Shown here: positions 1 to 6,093 of the stretch, one piece after another
How positions within the stretch are numbered: the stretch's first letter is position 1
Layout: the number at the start of each line of letters is the position of its first letter
Source: Candidatus Hydrogenedentota bacterium
GTDB taxonomy: Bacteria > Spirochaetota > Leptospiria > Turneriellales > J094
Assembly (NCBI GenBank): GCA_003695005.1
Contig: RFJE01000416.1
Coordinates: forward strand, 1 to 8,614
DNA length: 8,614 nucleotides
Direction: 5' to 3'
Translations under genes and position numbers: made by a program
Notes under the pieces: model-generated
The model's input: only the letters and a program-made list of their open reading frames with translations
Told to the model about the DNA's origin: nothing
The model's database searches: none

Positions 1-2126
1 CCTAATTGCGAGAAATCTGTGTGGCAAAAAGCCCAACAATTCTCTTTACGAAATGCAATGATGCTTTTAAAAAAATGATGCATCTTGCGCCTCGCATAAA
101 TTCCATCGGTAATTTCGTTTTTCCAGATAGACCAGCGCATCCAATTGTAAGGATTGTCTGCATCAATATGATAGGGATTATTATTTCCATATTTAGTTCG
201 CATCCACTCATCCCCGCCAAGCATCATCGGTGTGCCATTGGAAAGAAAAAGAAGCACCGCTGCATTGCGTATTATTTGTCTTTTAAAAGATTCAGGTTGC
301 CAATCCTTGCTATGATTATTATCATCCCCACTTGTCGGATCAATACAATTTGGATTTAATGGGCCTCCACAATTTCTTTTTTCTGCATAACTAAAAACAT
401 CGTATAAAGTAAAGCCATCGTGTGCTGTAATAAAATTAATACTGTTATAAGGATAACGGGCAATACAATAAGAACAATTTTCTTTGTTATACATACCACC
501 GGAACCCGTTAAAAAACCACCACCATCCACTAAATAAGGCCATGGTTTTGTATTGAGTTTATAAGAATCATCATTTAAAAAAGATCGCATGTAATCGCGA
601 AACTGTCCATTCCACTCATACCAGGAATAAGCTTGCGAAGAACTGCTTTTTCCCTGCCAATTCGATGAATCCGCTGCTTTGGAGAACTCCCCAACTTTGT
701 AATGGCCGCCAGCATCCCAGGGCTCCGCTACCACCCGAGCATTGTTGGCTTGTAAAATAGGATCATTGACAATGTCCTGTAAAACAGTGGTTGTGGAACT
801 CCAAGACCCATAGTCCTCATCAATTTCCCCTAGCTGAGCACATAAGTCAAAGCGAAAACCATCCACATGCATCTTATCATTCCAATAGCGAAGAGCATCT
901 ATAATAAGCCTGCGAAATGGCGTGTGATTTGCGCGCATGCCATTTCCAACACCAGTATGCTCCCAGTAGTATCCCGCTGCTGCTGCATTCGGATCATTAT
1001 ATGGTCTTTGGTAGTATGCATTGTTATCAATACCCCGAAATGTTAAAATCGTTGCTGTTTCCACAGGGTCATAAATCCAAAAATTAGCAGGGTCGTTTAA
1101 GTCTAAAACCCCTGTAAACTGAGGTGGTTTTTCGCGCCAAAGCCCCCCTTCTCCTGAATGGTTAAATACAATATCAATCCAGACTTCAATTCCTCGTTTA
1201 TGAAACTCTTCCACCATTTGACGAAATTCATTTACGTGATAGCCGCGACTTGTATTAAATGCATAGCTAACTTCCGGTGCAAAAAAACCAATCGTCCAAT
1301 ATTTCCAGTAGCCCCCATCTGCACCTGCTTCATTAATTGGTAAAAACTCAACGACATTCACCCCTAAATCTTTTAAGTAATCTGCCATTTCGCCAGCACC
1401 TCGATAGGTCCCCGGATGATCCACGGGATAATCCACTCCCGGATTTTTTGTAAAGCCTTTTAAGTGAACTTCATACACAATTAATTCTTCCGGCTTTAAT
1501 GTCTGACCAGCTTTTTTTTGGTTCCAATAATCTTGCTCTGCGCTAGACCAGCTGTAATCATCCGATAAAACAATGGCTTTTGCCGAAGCTGCCACTGTAC
1601 TTTCTTGCCGATAAGGCCCACTTGCTGCCATCCCTTTCGACCAATCATGATCTCGGTGAAAGGCTCGCCCATAAGGGTCCATTAAAACTTTATTTGGATT
1701 AAAGCGATTACCATAAGCATCTACATCGGCAATAAAACCATCTAACTTTCCAGGACGCCAGTTGGGGTCGTACTTCCAGTTCGGTCCCCACATGCGATAA
1801 CCGTAATAGGTACCAGGGCCAATCCCTTCCACATAGACACTCCAAACATTGTGGAAACGAGACATTTCAAAAACCCGGGCCGGATGCTCACTATCCGGAT
1901 CATCAAAAATTAATAGCTCAACTCTCTCGGCACGCTCTGAATAGATATTAAAATTGACACCATTCCCGGTTGGTTTCGCCCCTAAGTAAAGTAAGTTTTT
2001 AATGTCATCTACACTCATGCCCGGTGCATAAGGCTTCGCATTGTAAAGTTTAATGTAATCTTCACTTGGTTTTACACAAGAAAGGATCACCAAGACAAGA
2101 CCACAGGAGATCAGTAGTCGTACCAT
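1..2126 (-). CDS. Secreted isoamylase-type glycogen/starch debranching enzyme (GH13), predicted lipoprotein, partial at 3' end
   Basis: The frame is open from ATG at 2126 to the left edge (708 codons, no stop), so the C-terminus is missing. The N-terminus is a lipoprotein signal with lipobox I-L-S-C17, placing the enzyme outside the cytoplasm. A CBM48-like domain spans about residues 45-150 (YYGYRMWGPNW at 107-117). The GH13 barrel follows with all four family motifs: DIVFNH (318-323), GFRFD (nucleophile D427), AEPWD (acid/base E468) and TAHDG (D570). The segments FNPNK, SWYEWNGQFRD and NSINF resemble Pseudomonas secreted isoamylase more than cytoplasmic GlgX. The expected activity is hydrolysis of alpha-1,6 branch points in glycogen or starch. 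Three in-frame TAA codons directly precede the ATG, which rules out a longer protein. The nearest purine-rich stretch (GAGGG) is about 17 bases upstream, too far for a normal ribosome binding site. Family is near certain; substrate and lipidation are inferred. Confidence 0.93.
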   Translation of the reverse strand, partial: MVRLLISCGLVLVILSCVKPSEDYIKLYNAKPYAPGMSVDDIKNLLYLGAKPTGNGVNFNIYSERAERVELLIFDDPDSEHPARVFEMSRFHNVWSVYVEGIGPGTYYGYRMWGPNWKYDPNWRPGKLDGFIADVDAYGNRFNPNKVLMDPYGRAFHRDHDWSKGMAASGPYRQESTVAASAKAIVLSDDYSWSSAEQDYWNQKKAGQTLKPEELIVYEVHLKGFTKNPGVDYPVDHPGTYRGAGEMADYLKDLGVNVVEFLPINEAGADGGYWKYWTIGFFAPEVSYAFNTSRGYHVNEFRQMVEEFHKRGIEVWIDIVFNHSGEGGLWREKPPQFTGVLDLNDPANFWIYDPVETATILTFRGIDNNAYYQRPYNDPNAAAAGYYWEHTGVGNGMRANHTPFRRLIIDALRYWNDKMHVDGFRFDLCAQLGEIDEDYGSWSSTTTVLQDIVNDPILQANNARVVAEPWDAGGHYKVGEFSKAADSSNWQGKSSSSQAYSWYEWNGQFRDYMRSFLNDDSYKLNTKPWPYLVDGGGFLTGSGGMYNKENCSYCIARYPYNSINFITAHDGFTLYDVFSYAEKRNCGGPLNPNCIDPTSGDDNNHSKDWQPESFKRQIIRNAAVLLFLSNGTPMMLGGDEWMRTKYGNNNPYHIDADNPYNWMRWSIWKNEITDGIYARRKMHHFFKSIIAFRKENCWAFCHTDFSQL

Positions 2127-2131
2127 TTATT

Positions 2132-2137
2132 ATTATA
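2132..2137 (-). promoter_or_regulatory. Possible -10 box (TATAAT) just upstream of the isoamylase start
   Basis: A perfect TATAAT on the minus strand ends five bases before the ATG at 2126. If used, transcription would begin at or beside the start codon, giving a leaderless mRNA. No good TTGACA-like -35 box is seen at 16-18 bases, and the surroundings are AT-rich, so a chance match is quite possible. Confidence 0.3.
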
Positions 2138-2171
2138 TGTATGCCCTCTTAAGCAAAAGGCCAAAAAATCA

Positions 2172-2999
2172 TTACAGCTGCGGCCAACTTATAAACCGAG
2201 AACTATATTTTGCAGGCAATTTTTCACTCAAAATTTTGTTGATGTAGTTTGCTTTATATCTTTTAGAAAAATGAATAAGAACAATTTTTTCGTTTTGGAA
2301 AAGGTCTAGACGATCTAAAATATCATACAAATGAATATGTCCCCACTTGTGAGCACGCTCCGGTGGTCTTTTATCATCAATATAAGTACACTCTAACAAA
2401 AGGACTTTTGCTTGTTGAGCTTCTTTGTTATTCTCTAAAAAGCGAATATCGGTATCTCCTGAATAGCAAAAAAGCGGGATTTCTCTTTCTTCAAAAATAT
2501 CTTCTCCTTGTTTTTTAAGCTTCTCGATTTTTCTTCCCGATAAAGCTATGTACTCTTTTTTTAACTTTCTTTTTTTTTCTAAAAGAACATAACCCTGTGC
2601 CGGTATTCGATGAAAGGCTGGTAAAGCTTTTATAAATACATTTTTTCGTATTTCTACTTTTTGATGGTGATTGATTCCCTCGACCTGGATTTTATATTCA
2701 AATTGCTCAATTTTATGCCACAATTTTAAAATTTTTCGAATTGGCTTTTTTATAGCAGCTGGCACATACACTTTGCCTTCCGGCAAATTCTTTAAAGAAC
2801 GTTGCGAAAAATAATAAGCAATTCCTGCAGAATGATCTAAATGACCATGCGTTAAAAAAATGGTTGGAACATCAATGAGATCATCCGGACAGCGACCAAA
2901 ATCAAACGCTACCTTAAAATGAGGTAGTATATAAGACGATTCAATTCCGCCTATGGAAACCCCTTTGACTAAGACATTGCGATGTTGAAATTCTTTCAC
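2172..2999 (-). CDS. rnz: RNase Z-like metallo-beta-lactamase-fold hydrolase (plant TRZ1 type)
   Basis: This 275-residue protein matches the short form of tRNase Z, the zinc endonuclease that trims the 3' trailer of precursor tRNAs. Visible metal-site motifs are THGHLDH (H51, H53, D55, H56), AFH (H130), SGDTD (D182), GHIH (H221/H223) and LIHFS (H243). The segments VSIGG, AFDFGRCP, IPAQGYV, LKKEYIALSG and the TYIDD...GHIH region follow the plant cytosolic TRZ1 pattern from memory of that family, with similar total length (about 280). There is no signal peptide, so it should be cytoplasmic. The start is GTG at 2999, overlapping the upstream gene's TGA in a GTGA junction. There is no Shine-Dalgarno, so translation is probably coupled to the upstream gene. 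All expected ligands are present. A non-tRNA phosphodiesterase role cannot be excluded from sequence alone. Confidence 0.87.
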   Translation of the reverse strand: MKEFQHRNVLVKGVSIGGIESSYILPHFKVAFDFGRCPDDLIDVPTIFLTHGHLDHSAGIAYYFSQRSLKNLPEGKVYVPAAIKKPIRKILKLWHKIEQFEYKIQVEGINHHQKVEIRKNVFIKALPAFHRIPAQGYVLLEKKRKLKKEYIALSGRKIEKLKKQGEDIFEEREIPLFCYSGDTDIRFLENNKEAQQAKVLLLECTYIDDKRPPERAHKWGHIHLYDILDRLDLFQNEKIVLIHFSKRYKANYINKILSEKLPAKYSSRFISWPQL

Positions 3000-3760
3000 A
3001 ATTTTTTTGCTAAATGAAGTGCTTCTAAAAGAAGATTTTCTTTTTTTATTAAAATAGCTACTTTACAAGTAGGTACCGGAAAGTCCAAACTTTCCCTTAA
3101 AATAATTTCTGGATTCATATCCTTTTTTCTAAGCTGTGATTTTAAGTAGTAAATGCGAGCTTTTGTCTGTTTATCGTAATATACAGGTGGCGGGAACATA
3201 GCTTTCGGGAAACCTGGAATAATAGGTAAAAAATCCTGGCTTAATAGTTGGACACCATCGTTTGCCATAAGGGGTTTTTCTTTCAAGGTAGGATTACTAA
3301 GAACAAACCATCGATACATTGCGCGTGATACTGCCTGGTCGCAAGCTTGTTTTTGCCAAGTTTTCCGAATTTCCATTTTTTGTGTAAAGTCTTTGGCTAA
3401 ACCTTCTTTTGCAATCGGTGCAATATTAGCAATTTCTAGTGTTACATCAAAAATATCTTTTAACCTATACACCGCTGTTTGGCTGTCATCTAACTGACGT
3501 TTTGCTTTGTAAAATTCCGGTGCATTGTTTAAATCTTCTTGTGTAAAATTCTGACGAAGAGGGTAAAAGATAGCTTTATTTTCATACAAATCAATGGCAT
3601 CTAACGAAAACATCCTTGCAAAACTTAAAACCTGAAAAGTATCTTTATCTAAAAAACCTTCCTGGTTGCGATCGAGCGGGGATAAATAATCCACAGCAGG
3701 AATTTTTTTCTCACAAGAAAATAAAGTAACGATCAGTAAAAAGACAATTCGTCGAGTCAT
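2996..3760 (-). CDS. Predicted lipoprotein of unknown function
   Basis: I do not recognise this family. The ATG at 3760 is chosen because it gives a compact lipoprotein signal (M-T-R-R, hydrophobic core, lipobox L-F-S-C16) and a 254-residue protein. A GTG at 3784 in the same frame would add eight residues ahead of the signal, and neither start has a clear Shine-Dalgarno. After the Cys comes a charged, mostly helical-looking region with no internal membrane segment. A Pro-rich stretch (FPPPVYYD) lies near residues 189-196, and there are two further cysteines in QACDQ and PTCKV. The gene lies 34 bases after the preceding TPR gene and overlaps the RNase Z-like gene by four bases, so it is very likely co-transcribed with both. 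Envelope anchoring is inferred from the lipobox; no activity can be assigned. Confidence 0.8.
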   Translation of the reverse strand: MTRRIVFLLIVTLFSCEKKIPAVDYLSPLDRNQEGFLDKDTFQVLSFARMFSLDAIDLYENKAIFYPLRQNFTQEDLNNAPEFYKAKRQLDDSQTAVYRLKDIFDVTLEIANIAPIAKEGLAKDFTQKMEIRKTWQKQACDQAVSRAMYRWFVLSNPTLKEKPLMANDGVQLLSQDFLPIIPGFPKAMFPPPVYYDKQTKARIYYLKSQLRKKDMNPEIILRESLDFPVPTCKVAILIKKENLLLEALHLAKKL

Positions 3761-3794
3761 ATGGATAATTGTATAATAAAACACACACGTTCAA

Positions 3795-4361
3795 TTAAAA
3801 TTCTTCTTCCTCTGCCGTAATCAGTTTGTAATAACGAGCATAAGCACGATTCGCTTCTACAAAATTGTGAATGGTTTCATACACCATCCCTAAATTAAAG
3901 TAAATATTTGCTTTTGTATCATCGAGTTTTGTGGCTTTTGTTAAATCCGAAATAGCATGAACATAAGTGCCAAGAAAAAAATATCCCATTCCCGAATAAT
4001 GCAAAAGATTAACAAGCCACTTCCGGTATAATCGTGTGGTTCGAAAAGGCCATATTTTTTTTTTCACTTTGTTTAATAACGACAATCCCTTTTGCGTATT
4101 TTGACGTGCTTCCGTGAGTGTATTCGAAGGTAAATACAAAGCACAAAGTCCCCCATAATACGTTATTTGCAACGAAGCGGAATACTGTTTTTCTACGTTT
4201 TTAAATTTCTCAAAACAAGCTTGGTAATTTTTTTGTTGATACAAAGAAGTAATTTCCATAAGCACACTTTTTTCTTTTTGTGCTTTATGAATTGCGAATG
4301 TATTCACTCCCCATAAAAAACTTGTTTGCATTAGAAAGGAATAGTAAAAAAAATATCTCAT
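3795..4361 (-). CDS. Small exported TPR-repeat protein
   Basis: This 188-residue protein has an aromatic and hydrophobic N-terminus (M-R-Y-F-F-Y-Y through about T21-F-A23) that looks like a secretion signal, with a plausible signal peptidase I site after residue 23. At least three TPR-like helical pairs follow, near residues 36-60, 119-147 and 151-180. The last (ANIYFNLGMVYE...EANRAYARYY) is the clearest match to the TPR pattern. It ends in an acidic E-E-E-E-F tail. TPRs serve as protein-binding scaffolds, so a periplasmic or envelope adaptor role is likely, but the partner is unknown. The start ATG shares its A with the stop codon of the upstream lipoprotein gene (TAATG). With no visible Shine-Dalgarno, this suggests coupled translation. 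Confidence 0.82.
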   Translation of the reverse strand: MRYFFYYSFLMQTSFLWGVNTFAIHKAQKEKSVLMEITSLYQQKNYQACFEKFKNVEKQYSASLQITYYGGLCALYLPSNTLTEARQNTQKGLSLLNKVKKKIWPFRTTRLYRKWLVNLLHYSGMGYFFLGTYVHAISDLTKATKLDDTKANIYFNLGMVYETIHNFVEANRAYARYYKLITAEEEEF

Positions 4362-5944
4362 TAGTTTTCGTCTATAAACTTGCGGACAACTCGGTCATTC
4401 CCTGTTGTGGTGTGGTTATTATACCCACCTACATAAAAGTAGCCATTGCCATCGGTTACAATAGAAGTTGCATTATCAGCATCTCCATCATCTATAGTTA
4501 CATTCCACTGACTAGCAGGCTCTGTACCATCTGCTAAGCTAAATTTTTTTATCCACCAATCCAATGTTGTCGAACCACTGGCTACAGCATTCCCTGTGCC
4601 AACGACATATAAGTATCCAGATTGGATTAAACCATCGTATGCAATATCATCTCCATTGCCGGAATCTACTTTTTTATCCCAATTGGCAGTAATTTCATTA
4701 CCGGCCAAATCATAGCGTTTAATCCACCAATCCCATCCACTTCCTGCGGAAACGAGATTCAGTCCCGATCCTATAACAAAAAAACCTGAACTATCGAGAA
4801 CAAGTTTATACGGCACATCGGCATCTCCGCCATCTACAATAATGGGGAAATTACCACCACTTGGGGTGCCCGAAAGATCTGTTTTTTGAATACACCAATT
4901 ATTAGAAGAGTCTATAGCACTTTGGCTGTTACCACGAGTGCCAATCCAATAGAGTGCATTTTCGGATTCTGATAATACCAAATCATAGAGCTTTAGCTGT
5001 AGTGTAGATCCACAGTTTATGTAAGAACCTGACTGTCCAATTAAATTGCCGGAAGAATCATACACACGAAGCCACCACCGATAAGCCGAAGATCCATTAT
5101 CATACGTAGTTCCCCCCCAATATATATTTCCATTCGACGCTACTTGCACATAAGCATCGGTATCCGATGTATTGGAGTTATCCCATGTTTTAGACCAAGT
5201 GGTGATTTCGCTACCGGCTGCAGAATATGATCTTAAAAACCAATTATTCCCTGCCAGAAAAGAAGCAAAGTAATATCCACTTAAAAAAATATTCGAACCA
5301 TCCGTAGCTAAAGAAAGTGCATAATGGTTTTGCGAAGAGGCAATATAATTTTGCACATCCCACTGCTTTGTTCCATCAGCAGCAATTTTCGTTAGCCAAA
5401 AGGATAATTTTGAATTTCCCGTTAAAATATTATTTCCACTTCCCACAACATAGAGATAACCATTTTGGTAAAGCAAATCCTCCACAGTATCCTTATCATT
5501 ATTAGGTCCATTTGCTATATATGGCCAACCGTCTGTAATTTCTGTCCCCGGCTTTACATATTGAATGGTTAACGTGGCAGCATCCGAAATTGTGCCTTCT
5601 GCATTTTTCACATAAAAATAAAGCGTATAGGATCCATAAGAAGATAATGTATAGCTACTTGGTGCTGAACTTTGCCAACCTACTTCATTCCCATTTAATG
5701 AAATCGCTGACTCTGAAATATAATATCCCGTAACATCCGAAGTCGCTGTAATGGTAAACGTAACTTGATTTCTCGTTGTAATACTTTTGCTAGTTAAAGT
5801 TACTTGTGGTTTCGCTAAGGTAGCTGGAGCAGAAGTTCCTCCTTGGTTTTGCCCCCCTTGGCTAGAACCTGCCGTTTTGTTCGACGAGCAATTTACCAAA
5901 AATAAGATTGTAACGATGCACACTACTCCAGAACGAATGTTCAT
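4361..5944 (-). CDS. Seven-repeat beta-propeller lipoprotein with Ig-like N-terminal domain
   Basis: This is a 527-residue predicted surface or periplasmic lipoprotein. The signal ends in F-L-V-N-C19, a relaxed lipobox of the kind spirochaetes tolerate. It is followed by a Ser/Gly/Gln/Thr-rich linker (20-44) and an Ig-like or fibronectin-like all-beta segment (about 46-132). The rest consists of seven repeats of about 53-60 residues. Each pairs a strand such as YLYVVGSG (163, 218, 273, 330, 387, 444, 502) with a WWIKRY-like strand (182, 235, 290, 350, 406, 463, 517). Seven such units fit a closed seven-bladed propeller. Asp-rich loops recur between blades (DGGDAD 371-376, DDGDAD 485-490, GNGDD 429-433). 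No catalytic motif is seen; binding or structural roles are likely. It is the first gene of the minus-strand cluster, with an ATG at 5944 and no Shine-Dalgarno. Confidence 0.87.
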   Translation of the reverse strand: MNIRSGVVCIVTILFLVNCSSNKTAGSSQGGQNQGGTSAPATLAKPQVTLTSKSITTRNQVTFTITATSDVTGYYISESAISLNGNEVGWQSSAPSSYTLSSYGSYTLYFYVKNAEGTISDAATLTIQYVKPGTEITDGWPYIANGPNNDKDTVEDLLYQNGYLYVVGSGNNILTGNSKLSFWLTKIAADGTKQWDVQNYIASSQNHYALSLATDGSNIFLSGYYFASFLAGNNWFLRSYSAAGSEITTWSKTWDNSNTSDTDAYVQVASNGNIYWGGTTYDNGSSAYRWWLRVYDSSGNLIGQSGSYINCGSTLQLKLYDLVLSESENALYWIGTRGNSQSAIDSSNNWCIQKTDLSGTPSGGNFPIIVDGGDADVPYKLVLDSSGFFVIGSGLNLVSAGSGWDWWIKRYDLAGNEITANWDKKVDSGNGDDIAYDGLIQSGYLYVVGTGNAVASGSTTLDWWIKKFSLADGTEPASQWNVTIDDGDADNATSIVTDGNGYFYVGGYNNHTTTGNDRVVRKFIDEN

Positions 5945-5951
5945 TTTAATT

Positions 5952-5981
5952 AGTATGACGAAACTTTATCTACATTGTCAA
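5952..5981 (-). promoter_or_regulatory. Candidate sigma-70 promoter for the minus-strand cluster
   Basis: On the minus strand, a perfect TTGACA (5981-5976) is followed after 18 bases by CATACT (5957-5952), which matches TATAAT at four of six positions. The -10 box ends seven bases before the ATG at 5944, so transcripts would start about one base before the start codon. This agrees with the lack of a Shine-Dalgarno sequence. It is inferred from pattern only. Confidence 0.45.
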
Positions 5982-6019
5982 CAGTTTTTAAATGCTATAA
6001 ATTCCACCCCCAAAAACAA

Positions 6020-6025
6020 TTGACA
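6020..6025 (+). promoter_or_regulatory. Candidate -35 box (TTGACA) for the oxoamine synthase gene
   Basis: A perfect TTGACA on the plus strand lies 68 bases before the ATG at 6094. The matching -10 is weak: CATGGT at 6045-6050, with 19-base spacing and three of six consensus matches. Together with the minus-strand TTGACA at 5976-5981, it gives two divergent -35 boxes about 38 bases apart. Confidence 0.3.
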
Positions 6026-6049
6026 GTGTATCATTTTTACAACACATGG

Positions 6050-6069
6050 TAGGGGGTTGTAAAACCCTA
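6050..6069 (+). promoter_or_regulatory. Imperfect dyad / short hairpin in the 5' leader of the oxoamine synthase gene
   Basis: The 20-base stretch begins TAGGG and ends CCCTA and is a partial palindrome (7 of 10 half-site positions match). It can also fold as a GGGTT/AACCC stem (6054-6058 with 6063-6067) around a GTAA loop. It lies between the candidate promoter and the ribosome binding site, so it could be an operator or a leader hairpin. A chance origin is possible. Confidence 0.25.
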
Positions 6070-6079
6070 ACTTTATTGT

Positions 6080-6087
6080 AGAAGGAG
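6080..6087 (+). promoter_or_regulatory. Strong ribosome binding site for the oxoamine synthase gene
   Basis: AGAAGGAG lies six bases before the ATG at 6094, a near-ideal Shine-Dalgarno that fixes the start. It contrasts with the minus-strand genes, none of which has a well-placed one. Confidence 0.85.
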
Positions 6088-6093
6088 AACATA

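Noticed and set aside
2..220. Short minus-strand open frame at the left edge
   Set aside because: It is out of frame with, and wholly inside, the isoamylase gene, whose C-terminal barrel motifs (GTPMMLGGDE) are read in the other frame.
6..359. Plus-strand open frames at 6-359 and 1158-1343
   Set aside because: Both are antisense to conserved GH13 coding sequence and encode no recognisable protein.
1..2126. Possible frameshift or pseudogene in the debranching enzyme
   Set aside because: Full translation from 2126 to base 1 gives one uninterrupted frame with all four catalytic motifs; it simply runs off the window.
4280..6023. Plus-strand open frames at 4280-4537, 5317-5505 and 5787-6023
   Set aside because: They lie opposite the TPR and propeller genes, or cross the divergent promoter, with no ribosome binding site or plausible protein features.
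5945..6093. tRNA, riboswitch or small RNA in the divergent intergenic region
   Set aside because: No cloverleaf or known riboswitch core was recognised; the region is adequately explained by promoters and a short dyad.
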